A stretch of DNA of 64,000 nucleotides from UBA1161 sp002311745 (lineage in GTDB: Bacteria > Planctomycetota > Phycisphaerae > Tepidisphaerales > Tepidisphaeraceae). The notes below the pieces were generated by a model. The model was not told the DNA's origin and searched no databases. It saw only the letters and a list, made by a program, of their open reading frames with translations. Location of the stretch: the NCBI GenBank assembly GCA_050018415.1, contig JBEKAB010000005.1, forward strand, positions 62,001-126,000. The letters are read 5' to 3'. This document shows, piece after piece, positions 16,487 through 24,101 of the stretch. The translations under genes were made by a program, and so were the position numbers. The stretch's first letter is position 1. Each line of letters starts with the position of its first letter.

Positions 16487-18475
16487 CTAGACTGCCCCCA
16501 ACGACGGCGAGTCCGGCGTCGCGTCGACATTCACATGGACGTTGGCGCGCTGAAGCAGCAGCGGCTGAACCATCTGGTGAATCTCGGCGATGGCCGCGCC
16601 GACGCTTGTCACGAGATGCACGGGGCCATCGCACGTCAAGCGCTCCAGCGACTTCTTTGGATCAGCCTTACTCGTCCATAGGCCTACCACCGATGGCAAC
16701 TGCGGGAATCTCGTGTGCAGGCGCTTGCAGAGGTATCGCGAGTGGGCCAGGGCGGCGGGTGGAAGCGCCGAGATGCAGACGGCCCCCGCCTCATGCTCCT
16801 GAACCAACTCGAGCATCTCGCTGGCCAGCGACACCTGCGACGCGGCAATCGCCCGCTGCCCTTTGAGTTCCAGAAGCTGCGCGAGCATCAGCCCGACAAT
16901 CTCGTCGGCTTCATTGTGGGCCGGAAGGCACAGCACGATCACGGTCGGCTCCTTGGGGATCGACGGCCGGATGACACTCGCCGCACCGTCGGGCTTCTCT
17001 TGCACTTCGGCGAGGGCAGCGGCGGCGTTCTCGGTTTTCTGCGCGTCTCCCAATTCTTCGATCAGGTCGCGCATCGCCTGGTGGATGAAGGTGTCGCGCT
17101 GGGTGTCTACCTGCTCGGTGTGACGATCCCTCTCTGCCATCGCCAGCGCCGGAATCATGACTTCGTCGTAGACGCACTCCAGTCCCCTTTCCTTCCGGTA
17201 GTCGTGGAGCAATTCGCCGGCTTCGTCCTGGTCCAGAGAGAGAAGCCGCTGGTACACCCGGACGGATGGCTCCAGGACCTGCTCGTCGCCGAGAATCACG
17301 TCCAGGAACTGGAGTTGCGGAACATGCTTGCCCAGCACGACCACGATGACGGTCAACGGCGTGGCGAGCAACAGTCCGATCGGCCCCCACAGCCACGTCC
17401 AGAACACCGCGGACACGAGAATCGCCACGACCGACAAGCCCGTGCTCGATCCGAAGAGCCACGGCTCCAGCACGTTGTTTATCACCAGTTCGATTGCCAC
17501 GTACATGCCCAACGTCGCCGCAAAGACGCCGGCGCTGTTGAACATCGCGAGCGACAGAACCACCGGCACCGCCGCGGCGATAAACGGCCCCAGGTAGGGA
17601 ACGAATCGCAGGACTGCGGCGAGCAACGCCCATAGCAACACGTTGGGAAATCGCCCTTCGCTCGTGCATGCGCCGATGATCCAAAGCCCGATCCCGACGC
17701 AGACGCCGTAGATCCCGTTGATGGCCGACTGCATCAGCAGATAGCGGCTGATGCGTGTCGCGGCGTCGTCCAGCGCCTGCGTGGTCACGTTCAGCCGTCC
17801 GTGACCGACGAGCCGAATCATGCGGTCGCGCAGGTCCCTGCGGTTGAACAACATGAAGATCACAAAGACCACGATGAGGCCGCCCGTCGCCAGCGGACCC
17901 AGAAGCCGCCCCAGGTAATGTCCGACGATCTGGAGCGGCGAGGACGGCTCGGAGTATTCGCGGACGGGCAAGGGGTTCTGCGGAGAAACCCGAGGCAGCG
18001 ACGGCATACCCGGGCGGCTGTCGGGCGCCTGGACCAGAGGCGCGACGCCGGCGATCGCCGACGGCGCCGTAGAAGGCTGCGTGGCCGCCATGTTCTTGAG
18101 GGTTTCTTCCACACCCTTGGCCGCTTTGGAGAAGCTGCCGGCGGCGGCGCCCTGAAACCGTTGGAATTTGCTCTGTATGTTGGCCCCGTAGTCGGGCAGC
18201 TTTTCCGCCACCTCGACAAACTGCCGCTCCACGGTCCAGCCGATCGTGCCGAGCACGGCCAGAGCCGTTCCTACCGCGATGAGGACGGCTGCGATCCGCC
18301 CCACCCGACATCGTTCCAGCCATGTCACGGCCGGCGCCAGCACGAACGCGAGCAGAACCGCAACCGCCAGCGGGATGAGCACCTCTTGCGCGAAGTAGAG
18401 AATCACAACGCTGGCGATGATGGTCGGCATCAAGCCGAGCTTCAGGCCGGATTTTGTTTCCATCAGTCGCGACAC
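16487..18475 (-). CDS. AI-2E family (PerM/TqsA-type) transporter with C-terminal soluble domain
   Basis: A protein of 662 residues from a GTG start (the next in-frame ATG is four codons later). Residues 1-400 have the AI-2E family plan: N-terminal helices (LAVAVLLAFVLAPAVTWLE), a long loop with a Pro-rich insert, then paired helices and conserved segments (NRRDLRDRMIRL, LLWALLAAVLRFVPYLGPFI, IELVINNVLEPWLFG). The remaining ~260 residues are soluble; the last ~120 resemble a cobalamin-binding/receiver-like fold (IVLCLPAHNEADEIVGLML, AGAVCISALPP). The substrate is unknown; family members export signals or exchange ions. It lies at the left end of the leftward cassette. Confidence 0.85.
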   Translation of the reverse strand: MSRLMETKSGLKLGLMPTIIASVVILYFAQEVLIPLAVAVLLAFVLAPAVTWLERCRVGRIAAVLIAVGTALAVLGTIGWTVERQFVEVAEKLPDYGANIQSKFQRFQGAAAGSFSKAAKGVEETLKNMAATQPSTAPSAIAGVAPLVQAPDSRPGMPSLPRVSPQNPLPVREYSEPSSPLQIVGHYLGRLLGPLATGGLIVVFVIFMLFNRRDLRDRMIRLVGHGRLNVTTQALDDAATRISRYLLMQSAINGIYGVCVGIGLWIIGACTSEGRFPNVLLWALLAAVLRFVPYLGPFIAAAVPVVLSLAMFNSAGVFAATLGMYVAIELVINNVLEPWLFGSSTGLSVVAILVSAVFWTWLWGPIGLLLATPLTVIVVVLGKHVPQLQFLDVILGDEQVLEPSVRVYQRLLSLDQDEAGELLHDYRKERGLECVYDEVMIPALAMAERDRHTEQVDTQRDTFIHQAMRDLIEELGDAQKTENAAAALAEVQEKPDGAASVIRPSIPKEPTVIVLCLPAHNEADEIVGLMLAQLLELKGQRAIAASQVSLASEMLELVQEHEAGAVCISALPPAALAHSRYLCKRLHTRFPQLPSVVGLWTSKADPKKSLERLTCDGPVHLVTSVGAAIAEIHQMVQPLLLQRANVHVNVDATPDSPSLGAV

Positions 18476-18481
18476 GGTTTG

Positions 18482-18625
18482 TTACCGTCTCAAGAGCAGA
18501 CCGATGAGCACGCCGACGCACGCAGCGATAAGAACCGTTCTGTAGGTCGGGGCGTTGGCCTCGTGCCTGGCTCTGGTTTTTTCCTTGTCGATCGCCGCGT
18601 TCGTTATCTCTTTCTTTTCGTTCAT
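18482..18625 (-). CDS. 47-residue YqjD/ElaB-like membrane-tail protein
   Basis: A small gene: MNEKKEITNAAIDKEKTR, then a C-terminal helix VLIAACVGVLIGLLLRR. The charged N-terminus followed by a glycine-zipper tail ending in basic residues is the ElaB/YqjD C-terminal anchor. The ATG stands alone with no strong ribosome site. It ends seven bases before the transporter's GTG start, so the two are probably coupled. Confidence 0.6.
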   Translation of the reverse strand: MNEKKEITNAAIDKEKTRARHEANAPTYRTVLIAACVGVLIGLLLRR

Positions 18626-18716
18626 GATTTGCTCACGTTACAGTGACTCCAGGTATTCAGTCAGATCGCCCATTGCTTCATCTTTGAATCTTTATGGTTC
18701 CTCATGGTACGAGTTC

Positions 18717-19031
18717 CTAAGTCGGAGCCGACGTTCGCGCCGGCTCTTTACGCGTCTCGGTTGCGCGACGGCTCGCTCTGGCCATCACGTATCTTCCGAC
18801 GGCAAAAGCGACAGGCCGCACGAACGAAGAGATCGCCCGCGTCAGGGTCCCGGGCGCAATAAGTCGCCCGCGGTTCATTCCCAGAAATGCCCCGACCCCG
18901 GCTGCCACACCGACCGAGATGAAGGGCCGTCTCCGCATTGGCGCCAGCGGATCGATTGCCTTTGCGGCGTCGATCAATGCCGCCTTGGCCTCGGCCAGCG
19001 ATGCGTGAGCGGGTTGGGTGACGATTGACAT
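18717..19031 (-). CDS. Small membrane-associated protein in YqjD-like cluster
   Basis: A protein of 104 residues. N-terminal helix (LAEAKAALIDAAKAI), basic RRRP, then a glycine-zipper helix (FISVGVAAGVGAFLGMNRGR) and a basic tail. The glycine-zipper followed by R/K is typical of YqjD/DUF883-like proteins. It ends the three-gene run 19658-18717, with a 3-base gap from the holin-like gene. Function unknown; probably a membrane-anchored stress protein. Confidence 0.65.
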   Translation of the reverse strand: MSIVTQPAHASLAEAKAALIDAAKAIDPLAPMRRRPFISVGVAAGVGAFLGMNRGRLIAPGTLTRAISSFVRPVAFAVGRYVMARASRRATETRKEPARTSAPT

Positions 19032-19034
19032 GGC

Positions 19035-19310
19035 TCACCTCAACAAGCGTCTGACATACAGGATGGCACCCCACGCCAGCGACATCGCGACGACACCCAG
19101 GGTCAAAGTTGCGCCGGTCGGCGTGAGCCGTGCAGCAAGAACCCTGAACAGGCTGAACAGAAGAAAACCCAGCCCGGCGACCACGAGACCGAAAATGATC
19201 AAACCGAGTCCGGCCGCGACGATGAGGCGCACGAGTTGTCGCTTCAGCGCAACACCTTCGGCCTCGAACAATTCGGTCACCGCCACAAGGAACCGCGCCA
19301 GGGATTCCAC
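19035..19310 (-). CDS. Phage holin superfamily / YqjE-like membrane protein
   Basis: A protein of 91 residues with two strong hydrophobic helices (AAGLGLIIFGLVVAGLGFLL and a later LTLGVVAMSLAWGAILYV) after a short amphipathic start. This is the layout of the Actinobacterial holin-X/DUF1469/YqjE group. The gene sits three bases after the DUF883-like gene, matching the yqjD-yqjE order of enterobacteria, where the products are inner-membrane proteins of stationary phase. Confidence 0.7.
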   Translation of the reverse strand: MESLARFLVAVTELFEAEGVALKRQLVRLIVAAGLGLIIFGLVVAGLGFLLFSLFRVLAARLTPTGATLTLGVVAMSLAWGAILYVRRLLR

Positions 19311-19313
19311 CGA

Positions 19314-19658
19314 TCACCTCTTCGTCGTGAGCAGCTTGGCCAGGATAAAGCCGATCCCCAGGGCGATCGCGGCGCTCAGCAACGGCCTCTCGCCGATCTT
19401 CTGCCCGAGTTTCTCGACCGATTCGACGCCGCAATCCTTGATCTCACCCACGCGATCCTTGAGATCCACGACGGCGGTCGACGCGCGATCCTTAAGCATT
19501 TCAGCACCACTTTTGCCCGTGCCAAATGTGTTGTGGAGGAGCTTGGTCACATCGTCGCGCAACTGGGCGAAGCTGCTTTTGAGGGTCTCGAGATCGGACG
19601 AGAACCGATCCTTGGGTTCGTCCTTCACCTCCGCATGGTGTTCATTCGTTTTGGTCAT
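19314..19658 (-). CDS. DUF883/ElaB/YqjD family protein
   Basis: A protein of 114 residues. A long charged helical region (SSDLETLKSSFAQLRDDV, then STAVVDLKDRVGEI) is followed by a C-terminal glycine-rich membrane helix (LSAAIALGIGFILAKLL) and a basic end. This is the YqjD/ElaB plan; in E. coli these proteins tie ribosomes to the inner membrane in stationary phase. First gene of a three-gene unit with the holin-like gene (3-base gap). Confidence 0.8.
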   Translation of the reverse strand: MTKTNEHHAEVKDEPKDRFSSDLETLKSSFAQLRDDVTKLLHNTFGTGKSGAEMLKDRASTAVVDLKDRVGEIKDCGVESVEKLGQKIGERPLLSAAIALGIGFILAKLLTTKR

Positions 19659-19750
19659 CGCTGTCTCCTGTTCGTTGTAAAAGGTTCAGATCGATTGATG
19701 GACTAAAGTACGCGTGCGCATTGCTCCGCTCATGCTGGGCCTCGCTTTGC

Positions 19751-20026
19751 CTAGCGCCGAGATGACCAGTAAGCGTCGGCCTCGGTTTCGAGTCGGTCCA
19801 AGCGCGCGTAGTAGTCCGGGAACTCCTTCAGGTGTGCCCAGGCGATCTTGCCTGTTAATACCATGTCGTCGTTGGTGACGTTCGTCTCGGGATCGCGCGC
19901 ACCGTGCTCGAGCTCCACTTCCAGACCACGGCGGAACTGGTCGAGATCGACCTTCGTCCAATCGAGCCCGAGTTTGCCACCAACCCGCTTTGCCTCGTCG
20001 GCGCTGATCTGATGTTGCTGGGCCAT
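19751..20026 (-). CDS. DUF5661-like protein
   Basis: A protein of 91 residues starting at MAQQHQISADEAKRVG; GAGG lies 7 bases upstream. The body shows LGLDWTKVDLDQF, GLEVELEHGARDP, ETNVTNDDMVLTGKIAWAHL and EFPDYYARL. This resembles a small soluble family annotated as DUF5661, found in many stress and phage-associated loci. Function unknown. It lies in the leftward stress cassette between an lmo0937-like gene and the YqjD-like unit. Confidence 0.65.
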   Translation of the reverse strand: MAQQHQISADEAKRVGGKLGLDWTKVDLDQFRRGLEVELEHGARDPETNVTNDDMVLTGKIAWAHLKEFPDYYARLDRLETEADAYWSSRR

Positions 20027-20138
20027 GTCGACACCTCTCTGCCGTGGCGTCTTCCGTTCGCGGCAGGTCATGCGGCTCCACGGGCGGCCGGCCACGCGCG
20101 CTACGCTCGCGATCAAACGCGCCGATCCCCGTCTGGAC

Positions 20139-20291
20139 CTATGACAGGGGCCTGCGTCCCTGGACAAGACGGATAATGATAACGACTAGGGCTATCACCA
20201 GCAGGATGTGGAGCAACCCACCGGCCGCGTGCGATGTGATCATCCCAAGCGCCCACAACACCACGAGTATGAATGCAAAAGTCCAGAGCAT
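20139..20291 (-). CDS. lmo0937-family small membrane protein
   Basis: A 50-residue protein: MLWTFAFILVVLWALGM, then GGLLHILLVIALVVIIIRL and a basic tail (VQGRRPLS). This double-helix pattern with the GGLLHILL turn is the lmo0937 family, common beside CsbD and other stress genes. AGGAG lies 7 bases before the ATG. Role unknown beyond a membrane location. Confidence 0.8.
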   Translation of the reverse strand: MLWTFAFILVVLWALGMITSHAAGGLLHILLVIALVVIIIRLVQGRRPLS

Positions 20292-20401
20292 GGCAACGCT
20301 CCTTTCATTGTGCTTTACCGTTCATCGCCCGTGCGCGATCCGGCAACGCTGCGCGGGCCACGACCGCGCACGGGCTTTGCTCCGAACACACCGTCCAGAA
20401 G

Positions 20402-20809
20402 CTACGGAGCGACGACCTTCATGTTGAAGTCTGCCGAGGTCGGCTCCCCGGTTTCCGGTGTCCCTGTCACATGGACACGATATTCACCCAGGGCAGCGTC
20501 CTTGCTCGCGGCAATCCGGAGTTGCACATCAGGCTTGTCGCCCGCTTTGACCCAAACGCTGGTCGGGTCGACGCTGATGCCCTCGGTCGTCTTGATTCTT
20601 AGCTTCACGTCCTGCTTGAAGGATTCGCCCCTGTCCAGCGAAACGGTGACGGTTTGCATTTCACCTTGCTTGACATCCGTCCCGAAGGTCGGGACGGCGA
20701 TCCGGAATCCCTCGTTCTCCGCCATGCCGCCGCCTCGGGAGCCGCTCGATTGGCAGCCGACGAAGGCCGTCAAAGCCAGTGCCATCACGATCGCAATTGC
20801 GGTTTTCAT
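20402..20809 (-). CDS. Putative lipoprotein with Ig-like domain
   Basis: The start at MKTAIAIVMALA gives a signal peptide with lipobox FVGC, so it is lipidated. The mature ~115 residues look like a single beta-sandwich: VTVSLDRGESFKQDV, VKLRIKTTEGI and GEYRVHVTGTPETGE resemble alpha-galactosidase NEW3/CARDB-like Ig domains. The first ATG of the frame, 36 bases upstream, would spoil the signal peptide. Part of the leftward cassette; probably an envelope structural or stress lipoprotein. Confidence 0.7.
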   Translation of the reverse strand: MKTAIAIVMALALTAFVGCQSSGSRGGGMAENEGFRIAVPTFGTDVKQGEMQTVTVSLDRGESFKQDVKLRIKTTEGISVDPTSVWVKAGDKPDVQLRIAASKDAALGEYRVHVTGTPETGEPTSADFNMKVVAP

Positions 20810-20857
20810 CTCTTTTTCCCTTTCTTGAAGATGGACCTTGTTCACGCAACGCAGGGG

Positions 20858-20999
20858 TTAGTCCTTGCCCTGTATCTTTTCGCCCCTCTTTCGATGTCCT
20901 TGCCGGCGCCTTTCCAGGTGTTGCGGCCGGTCAGAGAAAACATACCAACCAACAGCGTCAGCAGCGTCACGGCCACGATGATCTTTCTCGCAGGTTCAT
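20858..20999 (-). pseudogene. Decayed entericidin-type lipoprotein gene
   Basis: In one frame the minus strand reads KIIVAVTLLTLLVGMFSLTG, then NTWKGAGKDIERG, a clear entericidin pattern. Three lesions break it. Joining the ATG at 20999 to this frame needs one extra A in GAAAGATC. The lipobox cysteine is Arg (CGC in place of TGC, LTGRN). One G is missing in AGAGGGGCG, without which the frame would run on to GEKIQGKD and a stop at 20858. Entericidins are small membrane lipoproteins linked to stress lysis. Sequencing error could explain the shifts but not the Cys loss. Confidence 0.7.
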
Positions 21000-21031
21000 G
21001 GGGTGTCTCCTTTTCTGACTTGGCTTGTCCT

Positions 21032-21214
21032 TCATTTTTGTTTCAGATCCTGTACCTTCTTCTGCGCTTCGTTCTTGTCCTGCTGGATCTTGTCCTTGTC
21101 CACGGTCACCGTGACGGTGGGCTTGTCGGCGGAGGTGTTTGACGTGAAACGGAACCACCCGCGATAGAGACCCAGGCCGACAACGATCAAAATGAGCACG
21201 ATCAAAAGGCGCAT
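21032..21214 (-). CDS. Small single-span membrane protein
   Basis: A 60-residue protein from the ATG at 21214 (AAGGA 6 bases upstream; the TTG two codons earlier is not preferred). N-terminal helix MRLLIVLILIVVGLGLY, then a short polar region with alternating strand TVTVTVDK and a charged helix (KNEAQKKVQDLKQK). The helix anchor with a periplasmic charged tail fits small envelope-stress proteins. I do not recognise the family. Confidence 0.6.
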   Translation of the reverse strand: MRLLIVLILIVVGLGLYRGWFRFTSNTSADKPTVTVTVDKDKIQQDKNEAQKKVQDLKQK

Positions 21215-21274
21215 GGCCAATCCTTTCTCAATTCGCGTGCGCGAAAAGCCTTTGCCGTGTCCAGCAACGGCTGC

Positions 21275-21439
21275 TCAGAAGCTGCGCGGAATCACGTTGA
21301 AGAGCAGGAGCAGCACCACGATCAGCAGTACCAGCCCCATGCCCCCGGTGGGGCCGTAGCCCCAATTGCGGCTATAGCCCCAGGTGGGCAGGCCGCCCAT
21401 GAGCAACAGGATCACGATTATCAGTAGTACCAGTCCCAT
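21275..21439 (-). CDS. DUF3309 family small membrane protein
   Basis: A 54-residue protein: MGLVLLIIVILLLMGGLPTW, then YSRNWGYGPTGG and a second hydrophobic stretch (GLVLLIVVLLLLFNV). The GxLPTWxYSRxWGYGPSGG centre is the DUF3309 signature. AAGGAG lies 7 bases upstream, so the in-frame ATG 54 bases earlier is not the start. It is the first gene after the structured RNA element and heads the leftward array. Function unknown. Confidence 0.85.
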   Translation of the reverse strand: MGLVLLIIVILLLMGGLPTWGYSRNWGYGPTGGMGLVLLIVVLLLLFNVIPRSF

Positions 21440-21591
21440 ATGAGGACTCCTTTCAACGTCTTGAAGCCTGACCGTATAGGTCGCCGAACTCAACGCATCA
21501 TCACGCAGGAGGCGCTGCCAGACGGGGCGTCAAGCTGTTTGTCCGGTCGCTGGCGCGGATTTGCTGCCACACTTTTCAACGATGCTCCGAG

Positions 21592-21642
21592 GAAAAAAAA
21601 GCCGACGCAACCGAACACATTGGTGTTCAATCACGTCGGCTT
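21592..21642 (-). terminator. Intrinsic terminator within the structured RNA
   Basis: The second hairpin (outer stem GCCGACG/CGTCGGC, inner stem GAACAC/GTGTTC) is followed directly by nine T on the minus strand. It could end transcription from trpE, which runs in the same direction and stops about 240 bases upstream, or control read-through into the cassette. Confidence 0.75.
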
Positions 21643-21680
21643 ACTCGTCACTGGGTCCCCCGGCCACGGCCGGGTTACCC
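21592..21680 (-). ncRNA. Structured RNA element (two hairpins) in front of the stress cassette
   Basis: On the minus strand, hairpin 1 is GGGT-AA-CCCGGC, loop CGTG, GCCGGG-GG-ACCC. A linker CAGTGACGAGT follows. Hairpin 2 is AAGCCGACG, internal loop, GAACAC, loop CAAT, GTGTTC, internal loop, CGTCGGCTT, leading into a run of T. Symmetric internal loops (AA/GG and TGATT/GGTTG) are unlike a simple terminator. A possible promoter, TTGATC with TAAATG 16 bases on, lies just upstream at about 21680-21710. It could be a small RNA or a 5' leader acting on the DUF3309 gene 150 bases downstream. I cannot name a known RNA family. Confidence 0.55.
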
Positions 21681-21839
21681 CTCATTTAGTCATCCGACAA
21701 TCTCGATCAAGTACACTGCTCTGGGCGTCAGTTGAGACTTGGCTCTGACCCCAGCACTATCTCCTCTGATTATCCTACGATTCCACAACCGATAAAGCAA
21801 GTGAATACTGGGATTTATCAGGACGATTTAGGGGTTACC

Positions 21840-22083
21840 GCCGCCTATTTTGCTCGTTCCGGTCGCCGTCGCCGTATGGCTCAAGTTATTTGCTCGGGCC
21901 GAATTGGTCTTGGGCGATCTCGACGGCTTTGAGCAGGGCCTTGGCCTTGTTCATCGTCTCTTCGTATTCGCTGGCGGGGACGGAATCGGCCACGACGCCG
22001 GCGCCAACCTGCACGTCGTAGATACCGTTTCTCCAGACGATCGTGCGTAGGGCGATACAGGTGTCCATGTCGCCGGAAAAATC
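21840..22083. repeat. Direct repeat of trpE 3' end, right copy
   Basis: Same orientation as 15848-16091. This copy is joined to the complete trpE gene. The ~6.0 kb between the two copies is the stress-gene cassette. Confidence 0.9.
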
Positions 22084-23394
22084 CAGGTAGCCGACGGCGC
22101 CGCCGTAGGGTCCGCGGCGGCTCTTTTCCAGCTCATCAATGATCTGCATCGCCCGAATCTTGGGAGCGCCGCTGACCGTCCCCACGGGAAGGCTGACGCG
22201 CAGGGCATCCAGGGCGGTCAGGCCATCGGCCAGTTCGCCGGTGACGTTGCTGGTGATGTGCATGACGTGGCTGTAGCGCTCGACGGTCATAGTGTCGCTG
22301 ACGCGGACGGTGCCGATCTTGGCCACGCGGCCCACGTCGTTGCGGTGCAGATCGACGAGCATGATGTGCTCGGCCCGCTCCTTGGGATCGGCCAAAAGCT
22401 CCTTCTCCAGGGCGGCGTCTTCCTCGGGCGTAGCCCCGCGCCGCCGCGTGCCGGCCAGGGGACGGCTGGTCACGATGCCCTTGGTCACGCGGCACAAAAT
22501 CTCCGGGCTGGAACCGATCAGAGTGCAGCCCGGGCTCTTGAGGTAAAACATGTACGGCGAGGGGTTGATGATCCGCAGGGCCCGATACACGTCCAGCGGA
22601 TCGGCCGCCGACGTGACGCGTAGGCGCTGGCTGGGGACGAACTGAAAGATGTCCCCGGCCTGGATGTACTGCTTGCCCGTCGCCACGGCCTGCTCGAACT
22701 GATCGCGCGCGAAATTGCTGGAAAATGGCAGGACCAGTTCGCCGCTGAAGTCGATTTCGCCCAGGGCCGACAGCGGCGGCTGCTGCATGCGCGACACGAT
22801 GTCGTCGGTGCGCCGGCAGGCATCGCGGTACGCCGCATCCACCGCAACCCCGCCGCTGATGTCGACGTTGGCCACGACTTTGATCGTCTTGTCCACGTGG
22901 TCGAAGATGACCAGTTCGCCGTACAAACCGAAGAGCAAGTCGGGCAGCCTTCGATCGTCCTTGGGCGGGTTGGGGAGCTTTTCCCCTTCGTAATAGCGGA
23001 TGGTGTCGTACCCGGCGTAGCCGACCAGGCCGCCGGTGAAGGCCGGCAGATGTTTGTCCTGGTGATACCGCGCCGGGGGCAGAAGTTTTTTCAGATCCGC
23101 CAGGGGATCGGTGGTAGAAAAGTCTTGCGGCGGCTTGCCGGCGTGCTGGATCGACGCGTGCCCCTGATACACCTGGTACACCAGCCGCGGCCCGGAGGCG
23201 ATGAAGCTGTAGCGCCCGATCTTTTCGCCCCCGATGACGCTTTCCAGCAGAAACGAGTGCTCTTCGCGTCCCAGCACTTCAAACGCCGTCACGGGCGTGA
23301 GCCGGTCCGCCAGGAGCTGGCGGTAGACGGGAATGATCTGAGCCTCTTTGGCGATCGCGGCCACCTCGTCGAGGCTCGGGAAATACCGACGCAT
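21886..23394 (-). CDS. trpE: Anthranilate synthase component I
   Basis: First step of tryptophan synthesis: chorismate to anthranilate, with ammonia from a TrpG partner not seen here. The 502 residues are full length. The N-terminal domain carries LLESVIGGEKIGRYSF. The catalytic domain has PSPYMFYLKSPG, GSSPEILCRV, SRPLAGTRRRG, HIMLVDLHRNDVGRV and PVGTVSGAPKIRAM, all family motifs. The last 65 codons are duplicated at 15894, which suggests that this 3' end was exchanged when the neighbouring cassette came in. An intrinsic terminator follows at 21592-21642. Confidence 0.97.
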   Translation of the reverse strand: MRRYFPSLDEVAAIAKEAQIIPVYRQLLADRLTPVTAFEVLGREEHSFLLESVIGGEKIGRYSFIASGPRLVYQVYQGHASIQHAGKPPQDFSTTDPLADLKKLLPPARYHQDKHLPAFTGGLVGYAGYDTIRYYEGEKLPNPPKDDRRLPDLLFGLYGELVIFDHVDKTIKVVANVDISGGVAVDAAYRDACRRTDDIVSRMQQPPLSALGEIDFSGELVLPFSSNFARDQFEQAVATGKQYIQAGDIFQFVPSQRLRVTSAADPLDVYRALRIINPSPYMFYLKSPGCTLIGSSPEILCRVTKGIVTSRPLAGTRRRGATPEEDAALEKELLADPKERAEHIMLVDLHRNDVGRVAKIGTVRVSDTMTVERYSHVMHITSNVTGELADGLTALDALRVSLPVGTVSGAPKIRAMQIIDELEKSRRGPYGGAVGYLDFSGDMDTCIALRTIVWRNGIYDVQVGAGVVADSVPASEYEETMNKAKALLKAVEIAQDQFGPSK

Positions 23395-23446
23395 TTGCGG
23401 CCAAGGGTAGAAGGATCAAATCAAAAGTCAAAGCAAGTTCAAAAGC

Positions 23447-23597
23447 AAAGCCAACCACGGAGGCACGGAGGCACGGAGGCACGGAGGCCAACTCGTTTTC
23501 TCAAGCTATTAGTTTCATTCCAAGCTTTAAGATTTGCAGGTTGGTCTACGGAATGAAATGAGCGCCTCCGTGTCTCCGTGCCTCCGTGGTTGCCTTT
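23447..23597. repeat. Long palindromic intergenic repeat, copy 1
   Basis: Left arm is a run of cacggagg units after CCAACCACGG; right arm is CCTCCGTGTCTCCGTG followed by CCTCCGTGGTTGCC. A second, inner inverted pair, TTTCATTCC and GGAATGAAA, sits between them. It lies between divergent trpE and the QueD-like gene. Its ends (…AACC/GGTTGCC) resemble the copies at 30530, 38545 and 52119. Confidence 0.8.
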
Positions 23598-23657
23598 TGT
23601 CTTCGGGGATTGAAAATCGCTGGCAATCCGGCGGGTTTGGTTTAATCTCGTGAAACC

Positions 23658-24020
23658 ATGGCGTTTGAGATCACGGCCACGCGACGGTTTGCAGCCAGCC
23701 ATCAGCTTCGGCTGTACGATGGATCGTTGGAAGAACTGCATGGGCACGACTGGCAAGTGAAGGTGACGGTGGCGGCCGAGAATCTGGACGCGATCGGCGT
23801 GGTCATGGATTTTCACGAGTTGGGGCGGCTCCTGGATGCGGCGATTGGGCCGATGCAGAATCGGCGTTTGAACGACCTGACGGCATTGTCGCAGGCAAAT
23901 CCGTCGGCGGAGAACGTTGCCCTGCATATTGGGCGGAGTCTGTCGTTGCCGCCGCATGTGCGGCTGGTCTGCGTGGAAGTTTGGGAAACGGCGGATTTTT
24001 CGGCGGTTTATCGGCCGTAA
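23658..24020 (+). CDS. 6-pyruvoyl-tetrahydropterin synthase / QueD family protein
   Basis: A protein of 120 residues of the tunnelling-fold pterin family. Zinc ligands are visible: the histidine in FAASHQL and the pair in LHGHDW. VVMDFHELGRLLDA, NPSAENVALHI and LVCVEVWET are typical. The catalytic cysteine of QueD (C four residues before HGH) is replaced by Leu, with Glu residues next to it (SLEELHGH). This may be a variant PTPS with another substrate rather than QueD itself. It stands alone; no other queuosine genes are nearby. Confidence 0.85.
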   Translation: MAFEITATRRFAASHQLRLYDGSLEELHGHDWQVKVTVAAENLDAIGVVMDFHELGRLLDAAIGPMQNRRLNDLTALSQANPSAENVALHIGRSLSLPPHVRLVCVEVWETADFSAVYRP

Positions 24021-24101
24021 CGGCGTTGCGGCCCGCTGCCGACGGCCACAGATATTCAATTGACCATCCGTTTTCCGATTAATAGGATTAGCGAGGCCAA
24101 T

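Noticed and set aside
16366..16866. Plus-strand frames across the left end of the stress cassette
   Set aside because: They overlap the AI-2E transporter and the gene-free border and read as low-complexity Arg/Ser/Pro sequence.
15848..22083. Integrase or transposase gene inside the cassette
   Set aside because: I read all frames between the trpE repeats and found none; the insertion idea rests only on the duplicated gene end.
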